Source of the DNA: Porogramme epimiltina
Taxonomy: Eukaryota > Basidiomycota > Agaricomycetes > Polyporales > Polyporaceae
Length of the DNA: 64,000 bases
NCBI GenBank assembly: GCA_900155495.1
Contig: FTLJ01000391.1
Location: 17,946 to 81,945, forward strand
Reading direction: 5' to 3'
Shown here: in pieces, positions 36,358 to 46,400 of the stretch
Layout: every line of letters starts with the position of its first letter
How positions within the stretch are numbered: the stretch's first letter is position 1
Notes under the pieces: model-generated
Seen by the model: only the letters and a program-made list of their open reading frames with translations
The model's database searches: none
What the model was told of the DNA's origin: nothing
Program-made: the position numbers and the translations under genes

Positions 36358-36432
36358 CTAGAGCGAAGACATCCCAACTGTACTCTCGGCGAGCCTCGCT
36401 TGTAGATCCCTGATGGTAACATCCATTTACGC
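36358..36432 (-). pseudogene. Scar of PKS 3' end
   Basis: Minus-strand translation [20 protein letters not shown] ending in L and a stop matches the last residues of the PKS at 43402-43470 ([20 protein letters not shown]). Homology ends abruptly upstream. It is a by-product of the segmental duplication. Confidence 0.9.
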
Positions 36433-36513
36433 AGTTCCGAACCGAGGAAAGCACGCTCAAAGAACACTCATAGACTTTGTTGCATCCAAATAATCCAATA
36501 ACATTCCCATTGC

Positions 36514-36770
36514 TTACATACATACATCAAAGATTATGTCACTTCCTCTTCTCCGCTGCGGATATCCACGTGCGGCGTGCTTCCATTCACCTCGCACCGC
36601 CCGCCTCTTCACCAGACTCAAGGAAAGCCGCGGGGTCCCTTTCTGGCCCCTGTATGGCCACCGCTCGTCCACATCCTCCCGGAGCTCAATCTCCCGCATG
36701 CAGAGACAGGAGAGCAAGCCCACGCCAGACACGCAAATCTTCAAGCAGCTGAGAGATGATTGATGATCAT
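36514..36770 (-). pseudogene. MFS transporter C-terminal relic 2
   Basis: Reads SLSCLKICVSGVGLLSCLCM then REIELREDVDERWPYRGQ, matching the last TM and tail of MFS2 (GVCGAGLLSCLLLREVPMRK and so on). It runs on to a stop at 36514. No upstream exon was found, so it is a fragment. Confidence 0.7.
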
Positions 36771-37415
36771 TAGAGTGACGAGGGGGCCCATGTAACGTTG
36801 TATTCGTTAGTAGAAGCATAGCTAGGTAGACGGGTGGGCATGCTGGGCTCATCCGTCCAATGCGCACCTGGTCAGCGACCACTGACAAGCCGCGTATGGC
36901 CCGCGTCCCCCGTCGGTGCTTGATACCGTACCAAGGCGCCCGTCGTGCTACGTCATTGGGGGATAAATGATAAATCACTATGACTGATCACCCATTTATA
37001 ATAGTGTCGGCGCTTAAGCCGCTTACAATTCGCTGTATGCTCTATGCTGGCAGGAGCACTGTGATTACTATCCGCGGCTTGCTCTCCACTAGGCGTAAGT
37101 GACAACGGTATCTAACTTACAGCTTCTCCCGCCAAAGTATCCAAACAAGCTCTTCAGCATCTGATCATCTCAGTCAAACGATGCGCTCACTACACACAGT
37201 ATAGGCGCGCCGTCGAACAACATTAACTCCTGGCAACCCCCGCGGCCCCAGCCATCCTCAATCATGTACGACCCACGCATGATCAAAATCGAGCGGTAAG
37301 ACCCCTCCGTGGTAGGTCCCATGCTTCTTCTGTCCGGGGCCCCGCGGCTAGCTCCCGGAGTCACGGAACTTCCGGTGCATCGCACATGGAACTGATTGGG
37401 ACCGCTTTCTCCGCG
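36771..37415. other. Intergenic, nothing recognised
   Basis: No gene or repeat recognised between the MFS relic and the orphan DUF6534 tail. Confidence 0.4.
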
Positions 37416-37521
37416 CGCGCAGGTGTCAGAGGAGAGCCAGCCGCCGTTATTCGACGTCAAGGTGACCATTAAGGTCGGGGACTTGGAGGAGGGGTGGAAG
37501 GTAGCGTCAAGAAGCCGCGTC
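37416..37521 (+). pseudogene. Orphan DUF6534 C-terminal tail exon
   Basis: QPPLFDVKVTIKVGDLEEGW followed by a stop at 37521 resembles the final exons of DUF6534 copies 2 and 4 (INIKVTTEMEG, IDIKVTTEVEG). No upstream DUF6534 motif was found on this strand within about 900 bases. Confidence 0.5.
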
Positions 37522-37958
37522 TAGCTCTGTTGCCGTATCTGCGGCGCGGCTCCATAAGCCGTGCTATTCTGCAGCCGAGCGCCACGGTGTCTCCTTGGTT
37601 GACCGTGATATCACGGCCTGGGCAATACACCACTGTACACAGGACGCTAGGCGTTGCGCATACACCCTACAGGCTCGGTATCTACTCATTATTAGCTCAC
37701 CTATTGAGCCGCAGTAGTCGTCGTTCTGACGCTGAGCCGCATCATCCAGCTAACATTAGATAAGGTTCTCGGGACACAAGGTGGTCCGAGGTGCCCGGAG
37801 CATATGCAGCCACAAGGCACCTGTTTCGTCTGTCGCCGACCGAGCATTTTGCGGCGTTCAAGCAATAAGCTCTTGGCCCTCAACCAACAACTTCTCCTCC
37901 TCACAGAAGGCTCGAGACCTCTATCATCTCCAGTTATATAGCCCTGTTCCTGTCAACT
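37522..37958. other. Spacer before DUF6534 copy 6
   Basis: Contains the probable promoter (GTTATATAGCC at about 37934) of the next gene. Nothing else recognised. Confidence 0.5.
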
Positions 37959-39981
37959 ATGCCTCTTTCCCTGAACAACACATACGGCCCCATACTTCTC
38001 GGTACATTTGCGGGTCTTTTGTGAGTGCTAGTATCCATCTTTTCCACTGGTAGATTCAACGGCCTTGCAGAGTCTACGGGGTGACAATCAATCAGTTGTT
38101 CAGTTACCTTTCTCGCTCGTCTCCCGGGAAAGACACCACGTACATTCGAGTTACGGTGTGTAGCTTACGCTCATCGCCTACTCTATTCTCCCCTCATCCA
38201 TGTCATGCAGGTCGCAGCTGTGATGTGAGATGCTTCGTACAGCAATCATGCACTGCCAGATGTTCTCTTACCACCCTCTGGGTAGGATCTTAGAGACGAT
38301 TCACAGCGCGATTTCCATGCATTCGTGGTGCGTACAACTATGCGCCTATGCCCTTCAGTGCTATTTATCTCATAGGCTTCCGCTCTCAGCTACTATTACC
38401 TGATCTCCAGCTTCTTCACTCCTGAGCGCCTCTACCACGGTGTATGGTGCGTCCCTTACAGTCATATATTCCCATGCCTTTGGTTGACGTGCTCAATAGG
38501 TCTCTAAATGTTAGTTTCTATGCTTTGCTCTAGAATGAGCCATGTACTAACACAGACTAACCTCTCAAGATGAACTCTATAGTCACGGTACGCAACGTCA
38601 GTTCTCCTGATTCCTTCCTCGTGTATCCTGACGTTCGCGATAGGGTATTTTGATTGCAGCCTCCCAAAGGTGCGTACATTGGTGGCGAAAACAGTCACCT
38701 CCACTTATCAGCATATTCACCCAGTTTTTTTGCTCGTCGACTGTGGCTCAGTGAGTCTCTGAGAACATCTCGGTTGCACTTATATCTCACCGGTCTCTAG
38801 TCAACAGAAGGTTCAGATACCTAGTGGTCATAATTGTGAGCCCACATGGCGCGCTGCATAATGACCTATTGACTAACTGGATAATCGCAGGGGATTCTTC
38901 TCGTCGCAGAGCTCGGTGAGTGCACAACCTTGCGTATCCATTCCCTTCCGTGAACTCACGATTACTTAATTAAGGATTCTGTTTCGGTATGTAAACTCGT
39001 ATTAGACAACTACTGGGATGCACTATGCTCACACCGAAGTCCAGCGACCTCAATCGAAGCGTTGGTAGTTTGATTCATACAAGAGTTCAGCATTGACGGG
39101 ATACGCGTTCACCCTTAGGTTCATACAACCAGACCTTGCACACTTCAATAGATACTCCGTAAGTATTTAAGACTCTATTCGTACTCTGGGGACTGAGGTG
39201 CGACTTTTTTCAGTGGACAGTCTTAGCGACGCTCGGCTGTGCTATTGCAGCGGACGGGCTAGTTTGCATCCTCCTTACGACCGTGCTGCTACAGAGCAGG
39301 ACAGGCTTCAAACCGTGAGGCGGCGTGCTTTTAAAGGGAGTTAGCACGCTGATACCTTTAATCAGGACCGACTCCACCATTTCAACTCTTACCATATACA
39401 CCATCAACACAGGTATAGCTTTTACTCAGGAGTAGTCTCTCACATTATAACCTCACGGAGCGCTACAGGGCTCGCTACAGGGTATGTCTAAACAACGACT
39501 CAATTTGAGTTTTGTGATCGACCTCGCTTGTAATCAGTATTCTCACTGTCGCCTCTCTCGTCGTGGTGAGTACAATTTGATGAATTATATGTTGTAACTG
39601 ACATGGAAGCGTTATAGGGGCTGCTGTATCCTGATACCCTGATCGACGATGCAATCAACATGTGCGCTACTAAGTGTAAGCCACCGCCCCTCTCCCGTGT
39701 TCTCGGATGCTCACAGCTGCGCCAAGTATATGCAACTTCTCTTCTCGCAGCGTGAGCACGTTCACTCCTTGCCCATCGAGAGAACAGATCTGATGCGTCG
39801 AAAAAGCCTCAACGCTCGTCAATTCTTGTCCGATCAGCCCAGCGCAGGCGGCAACGTACTCACTCTCACGCAGACCCGCCAGGGGTCTGTGGCTTTCCGC
39901 CAAAACCGTTGTTCGCAAGGCATAACTTCGGGTGACAACTTCTCGTGCGTGTTTCATAATGTTTCTCGAGAGCTTGCTTGA
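37959..39981 (+). CDS. DUF6534 family membrane protein, copy 6
   Basis: ATG at 37959 gives MPLSLNNTYGPILLGTFAGL, a canonical family start, about 20 bases after a TATA-like element. Then VYGVTINQLFSYLSRSSPGK near 38070-38130, LSYYYLISSFFTPERLYHGV near 38385-38445, VLATLGCAIAADGLVCILLT followed by SRTGFKP at 39224-39315, and RTDSTISTLTIYTINTG at about 39363-39413. VYATSLLAALNARQFLSD is joined by an intron with donor GTGAGC (39752) and an acceptor near 39807. The tail ends VSRELA at 39979-39981. Exon phases close cleanly at the LLAA-LNAR junction, which supports an intact gene. It lies between the two duplicated copies but is not itself part of the duplication. Confidence 0.75.
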
Positions 39982-40899
39982 CGTTCTAGCTTCTACAGTG
40001 CTTATGAGTTGGTTCCGATGGAGACTTCTCCTAGGAATCTACTTACACGATCGCATCAAGTGAAACAGCCCAGTAACAAAGAGCGTAAGATTGGTTCTCT
40101 CGGAAGCATTATATCCACGGAGGAATGGATTGAATAGTTCTCGCTAATACTATCTCCTCGAAGATTTATATACTCATATTAGATCTTGCTTTCATGCGCC
40201 TATTGTTTACTACCGCAGGAAGTGTATTCGAGACGCAGGCTTCGAAGAATACATAGTAAAGGCGATGAATTGTAACTGCCAACGGAACGACGGACGAGGC
40301 TCACCTGATCAGAAACTCGCCCGTAACGGCGTTTCTGAGCCCGGTGCACGCTGTGTCGGTCCCGGCGCTCTATAAGGTGACATTACGACCACGTGAACAC
40401 GATGCTACGTGGAACGCGCCTCGACACCCCAAGGCAAGTTGCAATCTGAATCTTCCAGAGACTAGGAATTGTTCAAGGGCATCACCTGTAGACTGTTCGG
40501 CACAGGGTAGCTTAAAACTACTGGGTAGGGGTGGATCCTCCTCACAAGCTCGTTAGGCTCGAAGACCTAAAGCATCCGGTGCGCATAGTTCTCGGGAGAT
40601 CCTTCTGGCATTGACGTTTACCCGCTATCAAGGTACCATCCTTCTGTTTATATGCGCTGAGAGACTGAGATTCGGGAAGCTTTTGTATCAGGGGATAGTA
40701 GATTTTTGCGCTGCTCGGCATCGCTCAAACGAAGATTAGATCCTACTGGCGCGTGTCGTTTCCAAAATTAGTGCTCAAATAGTTTCTCTCCCAGCCCGAC
40801 CGGTGATGCTGACATCAACCGCCCAACCACGCGCCCGAACACCATCTTCGGCGAAGCGATCGCGAAGACCGTCCAGCCGCTAAGCAACTTTTTTTACAA
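39982..40899. other. Intergenic, nothing recognised
   Basis: No gene recognised. The left edge of duplication copy B may extend into the last 100 bases. Confidence 0.4.
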
Positions 40900-43473
40900 C
40901 TCATTGTGAGTTCTCAACGCAGCAGTGCTTCCTCTCCTCTATTATATCTACGATCGTAACCAAATGGCTCACAGCTTCTATGATAGTAGTTCAACAACAT
41001 CGGATTTGCTCATACCGGGGCGGGTGAGCAGACTTATGCCAACCAACCGGACATTGCGACCTCCCGGGCACCCTAAATCATTACCTCCGATCGTTTCGCT
41101 CCGGATGAACAGCGTTGCAAACTCAATCTGGGCCTATGTTCGTATCCCCTATATCTGCGGCCACCGCCTGGCCGTATGAGCTCAGCTCTCTCCCTCCACT
41201 TTCATCTAGGTCTTGTAGGTTTCTTCGCCGCCATAAGCTTCATGGCTGTCGTTCAGCCTGCACACTTCGTGGGAGGCTTGCTGCTAGAGCTCATGTTCTC
41301 GTGCATGTGAGTGCTAAGTATCTGTATATGAGCTGCTACCGTTGCTTACGTCCGGGTTGCGTTAAGGTTGTATGGAATAACTACTCTGCAGGCCTTCATT
41401 TACTACCAGACATACCCCCATGATCAGCCCCTATTAAGGTTCTCGGTACGTACTCAATTCATGTTACGATTGTACATACGAAACTCAAACATCGTTCCAG
41501 GTTGCTGTCATATGGTATGTAAGAACGGACACCATCGAATACCGCCATAAGTATCATATTCCGGATATAGGCTTCTGGAAACAGCGCAAACTGCGATATG
41601 TATGAAATACGTATACGGGTACCTGATCAATGGATTTGGCAACTATGACAAGCTCCTTGAAGTCGATCCGTATGTGTCCGGATTTCTATCGTGTTGTTAG
41701 GCTAATCACCAAGTGTCCTCTTAGTGAAATTGGTGTAAGTGTCACCCCGATCCCATCTCCACCTAGTGTACTTATCGCAGAGGGTGCTCTAGGCCTACAT
41801 TTTCCTTACGGTAAATCATCGTGTCAGAGGAATCCTGGGGCCTAGCTAAGAGACGCTATCACCAGGTGCTCATTTGTCAGTGCGCACAAAGGTAAGTCGT
41901 CTCTAGGATTGAGTCTGTCTCCACAATATGAATGATGAGCCGCACAGCTACTATATCCGAAGGATATGGATTAGTACGCCACCAAACTGTTTCGTCGTCA
42001 GACTCGCTTACTTACCTATCCACAGTGAGCGGGAATTCCTTGCTTGTTACATCTGTTCTGGTATGTGGACCCACTTTTAAGGGAGGTTTTGGGCTGCGTT
42101 TAGCGTTCTCCAACGCTTAAGGTGGCCGTGAACCTGGTGCGAATTGGTAAGCATTCTCCTTAGCCTCCTTCCAATTGGCTTCCTCTAAGGCTAATTCGAA
42201 TCTGTTAGGATTTGGCCTTGGTGAATGGCCTTCCATGGTCTCATGACATGACTGCACGATGCTCATTGTCCCTTCTACCTAGCATCTGGCGCGCTTTGCT
42301 ACGTCATTGGAAATTGGGAGAAGTTGCAAGATTCTAGAGCTGCACTGGTGAGTATACATGTATAATTCAACCCTTAGTTCCTTACTCAGTAGTTGTGCGA
42401 TTTTTATCAGATCACCGTCAGCTGCTCGCTAGGCAGTGCGGCGCTCGCGGACCTCCTTTTACCCTTCATGCTCACTTTCTACCTGAAGTTCCGAGGGGCA
42501 GAGTACCAGCAGTACGCTATTACTCTGGGCACCTCTACGAAATGCGCTAATCCTAGCCGTAGGTGTTCCGTCGATATGATCAACCGGATTCTGGCATACG
42601 CTGTCCATACGGGTGCATTGACTGGGTAAGCATCCTCGATGACATACTCCATCCTTGTCTTACATTATCTTCTCAGGGCCGTCACTTTGTTAACTCTACT
42701 ATTGGTACGTCATAGGCTCATAATCGTGATAGATCATCTCACGATTCCATGGCATTAGTTTGTGTACAGGAAAGGCAGTCTTGATTTCCTCGGACTCATA
42801 TCAATTCAGACTAAATGTAGGTCTGTCATACCTCAGCACACATGCGTCGCTCCCTACACTAACTCCGCCAGTGTACGCGAACTCCTTCCTCGGTTCTCTC
42901 AATACTAGAGGATACATGCGGAGTGGCGGTTCCCGTTGCGCAGATAGTACCGGTTGTCCTAGCTGCGGCAGGGGGACCCATTTGGTATTCAGGCCAGCTG
43001 TAAGTAGGTCGCCGCTCGTACCAGCATCACGTGGCTCATATACATGATATTCTTCCAGATCAGGCCGACTTTGTTTGTAAGGGCCTCACAGAGCACAGCA
43101 ACAGAGGCGGATCCACCTGTATGTGCTCGTCGAGCCACTGTATATTGCATTGGACGAAAGCTGACCTAATACAACCTTTTTACAGGACATCCTCGAGATG
43201 AATGCGGTTGGAGACGCGAAGAAAGAGTGTCTAGGGGAACCTAGAACAGCAACCGAAAGCACACGATGATACACTACATGCTATAGTACTAGAATATACC
43301 TCGCGCAGCATACCGGGCGATCCAAAGACAGTATAGCGTTGTATAAAAACATGTACCGTGCATATACAACTGTGGTACGTCGTTCCGTGGGAATGTAAGA
43401 CCTACAGAGAAGATATCTCAATTGTACCCTGAACAAGCCTTGCTTGAAGATCCCTGATGGTGACATCCACAAG
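40900..43473. repeat. Segmental duplication, copy B (source copy)
   Basis: Collinear with 33830-36432. It includes the upstream CCAACCGGAC block, DUF6534 copy 7 and the true 3' end of the PKS. Because the PKS continues uninterrupted to the right of 43473, this copy is ancestral. Confidence 0.85.
41242..43269 (+). CDS. DUF6534 family membrane protein, copy 7 (duplicate B)
   Basis: ATG at 41242 gives MAVVQPAHFVGGLLLELMFS, then LYGITTLQAFIYYQTYPHDQ (exon from about 41368), FSVAVIW, LLETAQTAICMKYVYGYLIN then GFGNYDKLLEVD (41571-41670). YYIRRIW is near 41955. ITVSCSLGSAALADLLLPFM with LTFYLKFRGAEYQQY lies near 42411-42515. SVDMINRILAYAVHTGALTG is near 42567-42627 and VYANSFLGSLNTRGYMRSGG near 42872-42930. 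The last exon, DILEMNAVGDAKKECLG, stops at 43267-43269. The final exon boundary after EADPP is in phase with the A copy. It converges on the PKS: stop codons are only 133 bases apart. The helix around 41690-41900 is not clearly resolved. Confidence 0.7.
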
Positions 43474-46400
43474 GAGCTGGACTTGGGACACGACAAGCAG
43501 CGGCCTCAGCGCGAATGATAGCGCTGCAGCGGACAGCGAGTCTAGACCATACGTCGTGAGCGGAACGTCGATCGAGATCTCTTCCGCTTTCAGCGCCAGG
43601 ATGCGGCACACAATCTCTAGCAGAGAGGTCGCCATATCCTCGCACCAATCTGTGAGCGACTGTTCTGCCTTCTTGGGGACCAGATGGTCGTATAGGTACG
43701 ACGGCCCCATGTTCTCCCGGACGGCAGCCCAGTCGAAGTCGGGGACGTATTGCCACCCTCCTGCCTCCCCACTTTGCAGTCTAGTAATTCCGTCACCAAT
43801 GCAGTCACAAAGTTCTGAAAGCGTTATGTGAACTTTGCATCAGCACGTTCGCAAGAAACGCCGCCTACCTCGCGCCGTCATTCCCCAGTTCAACAGATGC
43901 CTCAAGTTCTTCTTCGAGGTGGCATCCATCAGGGTCAGCTCTCCAAGATCGGTGATTGCAGGAGAGACAATACTGAACGCGTTTGAGTATTCCTTCGTCA
44001 TTCCTGCTAGTGCCATGTTGGCACTGCGAGCACGTTATCAGCAAACGGCGGCGCCCATGAAGCACTGGAGAAGCTTACGCAGCATAGTTGGTCTGTCCTG
44101 CATTCCCGAACAGCCCACATACGGACGAGAATGTGACGAAGAAGTCGAGGGAGCCGATGTCCACGACGTTCTCGATGACTTGGAAGGCGTCAATCTTGGG
44201 TGGGAAAACGCGTTCGAAGGCCTCTTCAGTAAGCGAGGTGAACATTCCGTCAGAGAGCACCACGGAGAGCAGTGCACATCCTGCAAGAGGTCGTTTGACA
44301 GCACGTATTACGCCCTCCATGTCCTCGAGCGACGATGCATCCACTGCTGCAATCTCTATGGCGAGATCGACACGGCTTTGAAGATACTTGAGGATGCGCA
44401 TAGCGACGTAGTCGCCGCGACGCTCGAGGCTTTCCGGGCCGCCCCTAGATGTCAAAACAAGGAACCGCGCGCCATTCTACATATTCATGTTACAATCATA
44501 GAATAATGTTTCACAATATGTCAGAAATCTTACCTCATACATCCACAGCGCCACTTGAAGCCCGAGCCTTCCGATGCCGCCGACAAGAACGTACGACTTT
44601 TCAGCGTCGAATAGAGCCTGCGCTGAGGAAGCCGCTTGCGGGATGCGTTCAATGATAGAGAGAGCCGGGGTATAAGAAACCGAATGTGAGTGCTGGTGGG
44701 TCACTGCGTAGCGAAGAGCGCTTCCCAGGTGCCACGGCCGGTTTGCGGTGAAAGCAGCCACGCCGTCGTCTGGATGGTTCCACAGCACGATACTTCCTCC
44801 CGGATGCAGAATTCCACGCAATATATCCCACAAAGAGGGATCCGTAGATCCAGAGAGTATGAACAAAGGTTTCTTGTCGTAGCGAACTTCGAGGACCTGT
44901 GGAGAGAGAGCTGCGACTGCGATGGCATCCATCCCGAGACGTACACAGATGTCTTGAAGTTGCTCTCGAAGCGTGATGTCCTCTTCCACAATCATGGCCG
45001 TAATCCCATTCAGGTTTTCGGGGGTTGAGCACACGAGAGGGCCCAAGGTAAGCGCGGCTAAGGTGGCGGCAAGGAGCGGAGGACCAAGGTCGTTTTCAAA
45101 CGCTTGGGGATCGACGTCGGCAAGAGAACTCTTGTGAGAGAGGACGTGAGAAGTTACGGTCCCGGACGAGATACCGACGACATTGCGTGCGTTGACATTG
45201 CCAACGAAGGTCCAGAGATCGCCGTGGCGGGGCCCGACGCGGTTGACGCGCACGATGACGTCATCGTCGTGTTGCTGAGGAAGCGAAGTTTGCACGACGT
45301 GCCCATTGTCGATCTTCCACGGACGACCGGTGTCGATGGAAACCGCATCGCTAATCGTGTACATAGGCTCTATACGAGGGTAGAGGGCAGTGCCGTCGCC
45401 GTCGACGTACAACTCGGGCTCGTCAAGCGACATTTTCCCGAGAGCTTGCAAGGCCTTGATACGCTGCCCGGCCGTCCACACTGACTCGAAGATGATAAGG
45501 CGAGTGGACCATCCAAGGAATTCCTTCCGAAGAGCGCGTGTGAATCCCTTCGCAGCATCACCGTCGAGGCCTGCAGAAGAAAAGAACAAGAGTGAGAGTG
45601 GTTGGAGGGGATCATGTTCCATGAGGGATCGCTGGATATCTGCTTCCTTCCCTCTAACGTAAGGCAGGACCAACGTATTGGGGGGCAGGATCGAGAATCC
45701 ATCGTGGTTTTCGACGAGGACCTCATTGGTAACTTGGCAGATGTGTCCATTGACGAATCCATTGCGGTGTTCGTGCGCGATAGGCTGATACAGGGAAAGA
45801 GAGATCTTGCTCGCGATCGGCTGGTACACTTCGTTGTAGCATTTCTCGGGACACTTCAGACGGTACCCGTGAAGTGTTACTTCGGCTCCTTCGATGACAC
45901 AGAGAGGAATTCCTGTCTGGTCTGTAATTGCGAAGTCGTAAACCAGCGTCTCTGATCGTGAAGCTAAAGATTAGAGATAGCTGAGACGCATATTATGGTG
46001 AACTCGCCTGGAGTCCACCGCACAAACGTGGCATGAGAGAAAACAGTATTCGGGGAGGACTCATGGGAAGAAAGTCCAGGGCATAGACGAAGCGCGCGGA
46101 ACTTTGAAGGCAGATGGTATAAATCAGGGTCACAGTTCCCTGTGAGGTACGGGTGCACCATGATATGGATGGCAGCGTCGAGAATGGCAGGGTGAAAGCG
46201 GTAATCTGGACCACTATGACAATGAATCGTCTTATTAGAACGATGTAGCATAGAAGAAAAAGAGGAAGAAACAGAACTTACTTTGTAATATCCGTGTCGT
46301 CTCCACGGATCTGTACAAGAGCGTCCATAGCTCCCCCGGGACCCGCGCCGAGATAGTACTTCTGAATGCGACGGTACATGGGACCGTAGTTGGCGAACGA

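Larger units (their letters stand above)
33830..36432. repeat. Segmental duplication, copy A
   Basis: Collinear with 40900-43473. Shared landmarks are CCAACCGGAC plus flanking bases at about 33993 and 41040, the whole DUF6534 gene, and the last 24 or so codons of the PKS in reverse orientation at the right end. The left limit is approximate. The right limit is sharp: similarity stops inside the PKS coding sequence (ACATCCA then divergence). Copy A therefore derives from the PKS-adjacent copy B. Confidence 0.85.

Noticed and set aside
43835..44506. 223-residue plus-strand open frame opposite the PKS
   Set aside because: Antisense to the KR-ACP region, whose minus-strand translation carries all expected motifs.
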